From NCBI GenBank assembly GCA_017551425.1, contig JAFZLQ010000031.1, positions 1-15,814 of the forward strand: a stretch of DNA of 15,814 nt. Direction: 5' to 3'. Positions within the stretch are counted from its first letter, which is position 1, and the number at the start of each line of letters is the position of its first letter. The notes beneath the pieces are model-generated. The model did not search any database. It was given only the letters and a program-made list of their open reading frames with translations, and had not been told where the DNA came from. The translations under genes were made by a program, and so were the position numbers. Positions 12,055-15,814 of this stretch are shown here, piece by piece. This DNA comes from Bacteroidales bacterium (lineage in GTDB: Bacteria; Bacteroidota; Bacteroidia; Bacteroidales; UBA932).

Positions 12055-13105
12055 ATTATATTTATACGTGGCAGCGGCAGCGGTGCTGCTGGCTTGCCAG
12101 AACCCCGGGGCTCCGCTTCCCAGGGCACAGGCTTCTCCCGAGCTGGACGAGGCCTTTACCTCATACCTCAAGGCAGTTGCAGACAGTTCTGTGGAGATGC
12201 ACGGCATAATGGTGCTCCAGCATGGCAAAGTGCTGGAAGAGAAGCAGTTCGCACCGGACACCGCCCACATCATGAACTCCGTTTCCAAGACTTTCACCTC
12301 CACCGCTGTCGGCTTCGCAATCAGCGAGGGCCTGCTGTCGCTGGAAGACAAAATCGTCGATATCTTCCCGGAAAGCGTACCCGAGAATCCTTCCGATACG
12401 CTGCAGCGCGTCACGCTCCGCCATCTGCTTACTATGAACTCAGGCCACGCCACGGATCCCACCTACGCTATCCGCCAGGGCGACGGCGACTGGGTGCGCG
12501 CCTTCATGGAGTGGCCCATCAAGTATGAGCCCGGCACCTGCTACTGCTACAACAGTCTCGGCACGTACCTGCTGTCCGCTGCAGTCCAGAAGGTTACGGG
12601 CCAGAAGGTGGTCGATTACCTCGAGCCCAGGCTCTGGAAACCGCTCGGCATTGAGAAGCCATACTGGCAGGAAAGCCCCGCCGGCATCAACACCGGCGGC
12701 TGGGGCCTTTACCTCCGCACTGAGGATATGGCCAGGATGGGCCTCTGCATCCTCAACGGCGGCAAGTTCTGCGGCAGGCAGGTGATTCCCGCCTACTGGG
12801 TGCGGGAAATGGGGGCCAACCAGGTGCCTTCCGTGGGTGCAGGCCTCAACGAGAACCAGATGAAGGAAATCTTGGCGTCGCATCCTGACCTGCCTTACTT
12901 CCTTCCGGAGAACAGCGACTGGGTGCAGGGATACGGATACCAGATGTGGCGCTGCCGCCACAACGCCTTCCGCGCCGACGGAGCCAACGGCCAGTACATC
13001 ATCATCCTTCCCGACCAGGATGCCGTCATTGCCGCCACCGCACACGTGCAGGATATGCAGAAGGAGCTGAATCTCATATGGGACCACATCCTCCCGGCAC
13101 TCTAA
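12050..13105 (+). CDS. Beta-lactamase-fold serine hydrolase lipoprotein (class C / esterase-type)
   Basis: A 351-residue serine hydrolase of the beta-lactamase / penicillin-binding-protein-like superfamily; such Bacteroidota proteins are usually esterases, amidases or peptidases, not antibiotic-resistance enzymes. Ser77-Val-Ser-Lys80 (M-N-S-V-S-K-T-F) is the SxxK nucleophile motif. Tyr167-Asn-Ser (C-Y-C-Y-N-S-L-G) replaces Y-x-N, as in the esterase/NylB-like branch. The third motif is probably A-H-V-Q-D around His332 rather than KTG. There is no usable ATG: the first in-frame ATG lies after the signal and would truncate it. TTG at 12050 gives a good lipoprotein signal, M-R-L-Y-L-Y-V-A-A-A-A-V-L-L-A-C; TTG at 12044 is an alternative, and TTG at 12002 lies in the hairpin and is unlikely. 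Both preferred TTGs fall inside the right box of repeat copy 1. It is outside the operon, 110 bases after it; substrate unknown. Confidence 0.82.
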   Translation: MRLYLYVAAAAVLLACQNPGAPLPRAQASPELDEAFTSYLKAVADSSVEMHGIMVLQHGKVLEEKQFAPDTAHIMNSVSKTFTSTAVGFAISEGLLSLEDKIVDIFPESVPENPSDTLQRVTLRHLLTMNSGHATDPTYAIRQGDGDWVRAFMEWPIKYEPGTCYCYNSLGTYLLSAAVQKVTGQKVVDYLEPRLWKPLGIEKPYWQESPAGINTGGWGLYLRTEDMARMGLCILNGGKFCGRQVIPAYWVREMGANQVPSVGAGLNENQMKEILASHPDLPYFLPENSDWVQGYGYQMWRCRHNAFRADGANGQYIIILPDQDAVIAATAHVQDMQKELNLIWDHILPAL

Positions 13106-13130
13106 CCCTCCTGCCTACAGCTTTCAGGCC

Positions 13131-13236
13131 CGCAAAACTAACTCTGTTTGATACAAACGTTTACGTCAACTGCCTGCGGTGTTTTGACCGCAGGCAGTTG
13201 ATGTATATTGCTAGCTACAAGATAGTTGCCTTTGCG
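13131..13236. repeat. REP-like composite palindromic element, copy 2 (106 bp)
   Basis: Box CGCAAAACTAA at 13131-13141, a 29-nt arm, core stem TGCCTGCGG at 13171-13179, loop 13180-13187, stem CCGCAGGCA at 13188-13196, a 29-nt arm, then box TTGCCTTTGCG at 13226-13236. Pairing extends beyond the core, giving about 18 bp with one G-T wobble (13162-13179 with 13188-13205), the longest stem of the three copies. Bases 13160-13199 are identical over 40 bp to 15735-15774 in copy 3, in the same orientation. The element fills the gap between two convergent genes, and its right box directly abuts the TAG stop (13237-13239) of the minus-strand carboxylesterase. Confidence 0.82.
13162..13205. terminator. 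Long hairpin between convergent genes, probable bidirectional terminator
   Basis: An 18-bp stem with one G-T wobble and loop TGTTTTGA. It sits between the convergent serine hydrolase (+, ends 13105) and carboxylesterase (-, ends 13237). Its position suits termination from both sides, but neither side has a long uninterrupted T-run. It is the core of repeat element copy 2. Confidence 0.5.
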
Positions 13237-14601
13237 CTAATACGTCACAGGCTCAATATCGAACAGCTGCTTGAATGGAGCGTCGTGCCTGTACGCAGGC
13301 CATCCGGGGTTGCCGGAGCGGCAGAAAGACGTCCAGGCGTCGAGCATCCTGGCAGAGAGTTCATAGTCGGCCTCGGTGAAGGGGCGCCAGCTGCGTGCCA
13401 GGGTGCCGAACATATACCACAGTTCGGCGGAGTGGAAGGCGCCCGCGGCGGAAGCGGGGTGCGCTTCGTCCGTGGGAAGCTCGCGGAGGAATTCATACTC
13501 GAACACAGGGAAGCCCAGCGAATCGCGTACGGCGCAGAAATGGTCCACAGGAGCGCCGGCGAGCGATTCCATATCGTCCTTGTTGTAGCCGATCATCACC
13601 GGAACGGCCGCAATGCTGCCGTCATAAACGGCATCGTCGAAGCTCTCCGTAAGCGAGTAACCGTCTATGTGCGGGCGTAGCAGCACCCAGCCCTTTCCAG
13701 CAGCGAGGTATTTGTTTGTGGCACCGGCAATCTCGGAGGCCGGGGCGGCGCGCATCTCGTCCAGGCTCTCGAATCCGGCGGTCTCCATGATGTCGCGTCC
13801 CTGCCAGTCGCATACGCTTTGGGGGACTACAGCGGTTGTGGATATGCGTTCTTGAGCAAGGCCTCCGCCGCTCTGGATGATGGCTTTGGCAAGCAGGTCC
13901 CTGGAGAGCGGCGAAATCAGCAGGTTCCTGACGCTCATCGCGCCGGCGCTCTGGCCGAAGACCGTGATGTTGGACGGGTCGCCTCCGAACTGTGCGATAT
14001 TGTCCCGCACCCAGCGGAGGGCGGCGATCTGGTCCATCAGGCCGTAGTTCCCGGAGCGGCCCTGCTCCTCCGTGAGCTCAGGGTGGGACAGAAATCCGAG
14101 CACCCCCAGACGGTAGTTTATGGTGACGAGGATGACGCCGCGGGAGGCCCATTCGTCACCGTCCATCGTAACCTCGTAGCCGTAACCGTTGAGGAAGGCT
14201 CCGCCGTGGATCCACATGGCTACGGGAAGCTTTGCAGCTGGTTTGCCGATGGATCTGGCGGGTGCCCAGACGTTCAGGTACAGGCAGTCCTCGCTCTGCT
14301 CAGGCGTGCCGCCCCAGTAGAACTCGTCGCCGTAGAAGGTGCCGGGGGCGTTGCCGGGCTGCCAGCAGATCGGGCCGAAGCTGTCGCAGACTTTAACGCT
14401 ATCCCATGATTGAACGGGCTGCGGGTCACGCCACCGCAACTCACCCACAGGCGGCGCTGCGTACGGAATGCCCTTGAACACGGTGACGCCGTCTTTCGGT
14501 GACGGGACGCCCTGGAGCTTTCCCCCTTTGACTGTGACGACGTTGCTCTGACAAGATAGCAGAAGCAGCAATGCCGCCGAAAGAAAAAGATTTCTTTTCA
14601 T
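13237..14601 (-). CDS. Type-B carboxylesterase lipoprotein (COesterase family)
   Basis: A 454-residue lipoprotein of the carboxylesterase type-B family. The start codon (ATG on the minus strand, 14601-14599) gives MKRNLFLSAALLLLLSC with lipidated Cys17; an in-frame ATG 48 bases further upstream would put 16 non-signal residues in front, so it is rejected. Family marks in order: F-K-G-I-P-Y-A-A-P-P-V-G-E-L-R-W, S-E-D-C-L-Y-L-N-V-W-A-P, W-I-H-G-G-A-F (oxyanion hole), nucleophile Ser218 in F-G-Q-S-A-G, and His390 in F-H-S-A-E-L-W-Y. The acid expected as Glu in G-Y-x-x-D-E aligns with Asp343 in G-Y-N-K-D-D-M-E, an unusual feature (Glu345 is close by). It is convergent with the serine hydrolase and divergent from the transposase-like gene. 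Its N-terminal half cannot be compared with the partial esterase at the window start, but the downstream motifs match in order. Substrate unknown. Confidence 0.92.
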   Translation of the reverse strand: MKRNLFLSAALLLLLSCQSNVVTVKGGKLQGVPSPKDGVTVFKGIPYAAPPVGELRWRDPQPVQSWDSVKVCDSFGPICWQPGNAPGTFYGDEFYWGGTPEQSEDCLYLNVWAPARSIGKPAAKLPVAMWIHGGAFLNGYGYEVTMDGDEWASRGVILVTINYRLGVLGFLSHPELTEEQGRSGNYGLMDQIAALRWVRDNIAQFGGDPSNITVFGQSAGAMSVRNLLISPLSRDLLAKAIIQSGGGLAQERISTTAVVPQSVCDWQGRDIMETAGFESLDEMRAAPASEIAGATNKYLAAGKGWVLLRPHIDGYSLTESFDDAVYDGSIAAVPVMIGYNKDDMESLAGAPVDHFCAVRDSLGFPVFEYEFLRELPTDEAHPASAAGAFHSAELWYMFGTLARSWRPFTEADYELSARMLDAWTSFCRSGNPGWPAYRHDAPFKQLFDIEPVTY

Positions 14602-14706
14602 ACAGGTATTCTTAAAGAAAAACAGTTCGTATTCCTGTTGATTAACCAAGGTTTACAATTTAATCAATAATAATCTGTTTATAAATAATTTATTTGTGTT
14701 AAGCAG

Positions 14707-14737
14707 TTGCTGGAAAGCGAATTAACATCGATATTTG
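14707..14737 (+). promoter_or_regulatory. Candidate Bacteroidota-type promoter for the transposase-like gene
   Basis: TTG at 14707-14709, 20 bases, then GATATTTG at 14730-14737. The second part matches the Bacteroidota -7 consensus TAnnTTTG except for its first base, and the spacing fits the -33/-7 arrangement. It would leave a leader of about 50 bases before ATG 14796. The divergent region 14602-14795 is markedly AT-rich. I found no equally good minus-strand match for the carboxylesterase. Confidence 0.35.
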
Positions 14738-14795
14738 CAATTATTCCGTTTCTTTTGAATTGCCCGGCCAACGGGAAAACTTAATTATCTTAACT

Positions 14796-15716
14796 ATGAA
14801 AAAACGTAAGTTTTCTGGTGATACCTTGATTCACTGCTATCAAAATACTGTCAAAGGCGTCCTGCTGTTCTACTCTGTCAGTGATTATCTGGTGTTCTTC
14901 TCTATTGCTTGTGTTGCGGCCAGGCGTTATAGTGTAACCATTGTCAAGATATGCTTGATGCCAGACCACTATCACATCAGTTGTATTTGCCAGCGCTCCT
15001 CAGATTTGGCTGCTTTTATCAGGTATGTAACGTCAATTTACGCAAAAGAGTTCAACTTTATCTGCCGACGTCACGGACGGTTGTTTACAAAATCGTTTGG
15101 CAGTGCTCTGAAAAAGGCGGACAAAGCAATCAGAACCAATCTGATATACGTAGACAACAACCCCGTGGAGAGGCATCTTAGTAAGAAGGCCGAGGATTAT
15201 AGATGGAATTTTCTTGCATATGCAGAAAAGGCTAATCCATTTTCCGAACGTATCATAAAGCGTTCTGCGCCATCTCATTTGAAGAATGCTATGCAGATAA
15301 TCGTTTCTTTTAATAACGAAGGACAATTCTTGCGCCATAACACATTGGCCAGGATGTTCTCAAAACTTGACAGACAGCAGAAAGAATCATTAGTCGATTT
15401 TATCATTACCACATACTCAGTGATTGATTATCAATTCAGTATAGACATGTTTGGCAGTCATAAAAACAATCTTATTGCAGACAACGCATCAACCGGAAGC
15501 GAGTATGATATCCGAGAGACATTCAACGGGAAGAGGGACGACGTTTACGCACAGATGACCAGCTTGCTGCTACGGAACAGGTTTGTCTCGAATATTCATG
15601 ATGTCATTTCAATGAGCGCAGATAACAAGACAGAGCTGTTTTATTACTTAAAAGGCCTCACGGAAGCTACTTCACGTCAGATCGAGTGCTTCCTCCATCT
15701 TTCCCAGCAAACCTAA
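14796..15716 (+). CDS. Y1/HUH transposase-like protein, IS200/REP-associated tyrosine transposase (RAYT) type
   Basis: A 306-residue protein of the Transposase_17/Y1_Tnp family, single-strand DNA nucleases that use one tyrosine and an HUH metal site. The HUH motif is His58-Tyr59-His60 in C-L-M-P-D-H-Y-H-I-S. The catalytic Tyr is probably Tyr82 in T-S-I-Y-A-K-E-F-N (Tyr77 is an alternative). Further family marks are G-R-L-F-T-K-S-F-G-S-A and Y-V-D-N-N-P-V-E-R. The Y1 domain ends near residue 150; about 150 C-terminal residues have no motif I recognise. ATG 14796 is preferred over TTG 14760 because related proteins begin M-K-K and because of the position of the candidate promoter. Base composition is clearly lower in GC than the neighbours, suggesting transfer. 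The stop codon TAA (15714-15716) lies within the left box of repeat copy 3. Role inferred as mobilising or processing the nearby palindromes; a plain IS200-like transposase is the alternative. Confidence 0.85.
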   Translation: MKKRKFSGDTLIHCYQNTVKGVLLFYSVSDYLVFFSIACVAARRYSVTIVKICLMPDHYHISCICQRSSDLAAFIRYVTSIYAKEFNFICRRHGRLFTKSFGSALKKADKAIRTNLIYVDNNPVERHLSKKAEDYRWNFLAYAEKANPFSERIIKRSAPSHLKNAMQIIVSFNNEGQFLRHNTLARMFSKLDRQQKESLVDFIITTYSVIDYQFSIDMFGSHKNNLIADNASTGSEYDIRETFNGKRDDVYAQMTSLLLRNRFVSNIHDVISMSADNKTELFYYLKGLTEATSRQIECFLHLSQQT

Positions 15717-15811
15717 TCGTTTAATTCCAAACAATTTACGTCAACTGCCTGCGGTGTTTTGACCGCAGGCAGTTTGTATATGTAGCTATGTCGCAGCGGA
15801 TTAGCCTTGCG
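15706..15811. repeat. REP-like composite palindromic element, copy 3 (106 bp), next to the transposase-like gene
   Basis: Box AGCAAACCTAA at 15706-15716, a 29-nt arm, stem TGCCTGCGG at 15746-15754, loop 15755-15762, stem CCGCAGGCA at 15763-15771, a 29-nt arm, then box TTAGCCTTGCG at 15801-15811. The stem extends to 12 bp (15743-15774). Bases 15735-15774 match copy 2 perfectly over 40 bp. The left box supplies the TAA stop codon of the transposase-like gene, so gene and element physically overlap. The three bases after the right box read TTA, which would be a TAA stop for a minus-strand gene beyond the window, matching the stop-next-to-box arrangement of copy 2. Confidence 0.82.
15743..15774. 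terminator. GC-rich hairpin after the transposase-like gene, possible terminator
   Basis: A perfect 12-bp stem (AACTGCCTGCGG/CCGCAGGCAGTT) with loop TGTTTTGA, starting 26 bases after the transposase-like stop and followed by TGTATATG. It could end that transcript. It is the core of repeat element copy 3. Confidence 0.45.
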
Positions 15812-15814
15812 TTA

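Noticed and set aside
11940..12060. Target-site duplication around repeat copy 1
   Set aside because: Bases outside the two boxes do not match each other. The 11-bp direct repeat CAGTTTATTTA is internal to the element arms, not at its ends.
12050..13105. Antibiotic-resistance beta-lactamase
   Set aside because: The SxxK motif is present, but Y-x-N is Y-N-S and no KTG motif is seen. Such proteins in Bacteroidota are mostly esterase or amidase-like, so resistance is not supported.
13376..14409. Plus-strand open frames within the carboxylesterase region
   Set aside because: They lie opposite a complete, motif-rich minus-strand esterase and have no domain of their own.
14760..14795. TTG at 14760 as start of the transposase-like gene
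   Set aside because: It adds 12 residues (MPGQRENLIILT) not expected at the family N-terminus, and ATG at 14796 is a better codon starting M-K-K.
11989..15774. The three hairpin repeats as a CRISPR array
   Set aside because: There are only three copies, 1.2 and 2.6 kb apart, with genes between them, and no cas genes or regular spacers.

Overview
The window looks like a chromosomal segment of a fairly GC-rich member of the Bacteroidales (Bacteroidota), probably a gut or rumen type. The evidence is a SusC/SusD outer-membrane pair with accessory lipoproteins, short AT-rich leaders with no clear Shine-Dalgarno, N-terminal lipoboxes followed by acidic residues, and TAnnTTTG-like promoter elements. 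The genus cannot be named from this sequence alone.

Region 1 (1-11939, all + strand) is a polysaccharide-utilization-type operon. In order it holds a carboxylesterase cut by the window edge, a single-domain esterase lipoprotein, a two-domain (E-set plus CE1-like) secreted esterase, SusC, SusD, a DUF3823-type lipoprotein, a four-module lipoprotein, and a second two-domain esterase. Gaps run from 4-bp ATGA overlaps to 36 bases, so the genes are almost certainly co-transcribed. No glycoside hydrolase or regulator is visible. The enzymatic content is purely ester-cleaving, which fits uptake of an acylated glycan (acetylated or feruloylated xylan or pectin is the natural guess) or of another esterified compound.

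Region 2 (11940-15814) has a different layout, with singly encoded genes separated by repeats: a beta-lactamase-fold serine hydrolase (+), a type-B carboxylesterase lipoprotein (-), and a lower-GC Y1/HUH transposase-like gene of the IS200/RAYT type (+). Three copies of one structured DNA element punctuate this region, at 11949-12054, 13131-13236 and 15706-15811. Each is 106 bp: an 11-bp box, a 29-nt arm, a 9-bp stem arm, an 8-nt loop, the matching stem arm, a 29-nt arm, and the same 11-bp box inverted. All six box-to-stem distances are exactly 29 nt by hand count, although the arm sequences diverge. Copies 2 and 3 share a perfect 40-bp core.

The main discovery candidate is therefore a REP/RAYT-like system in Bacteroidales. 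Its palindromic unit is longer and more regular than a plain hairpin, and its edges coincide with gene ends: the transposase stop codon lies inside a box, and the carboxylesterase stop codon abuts one. The pairing of transposase and repeat is an inference from proximity and from the known behaviour of RAYT families.
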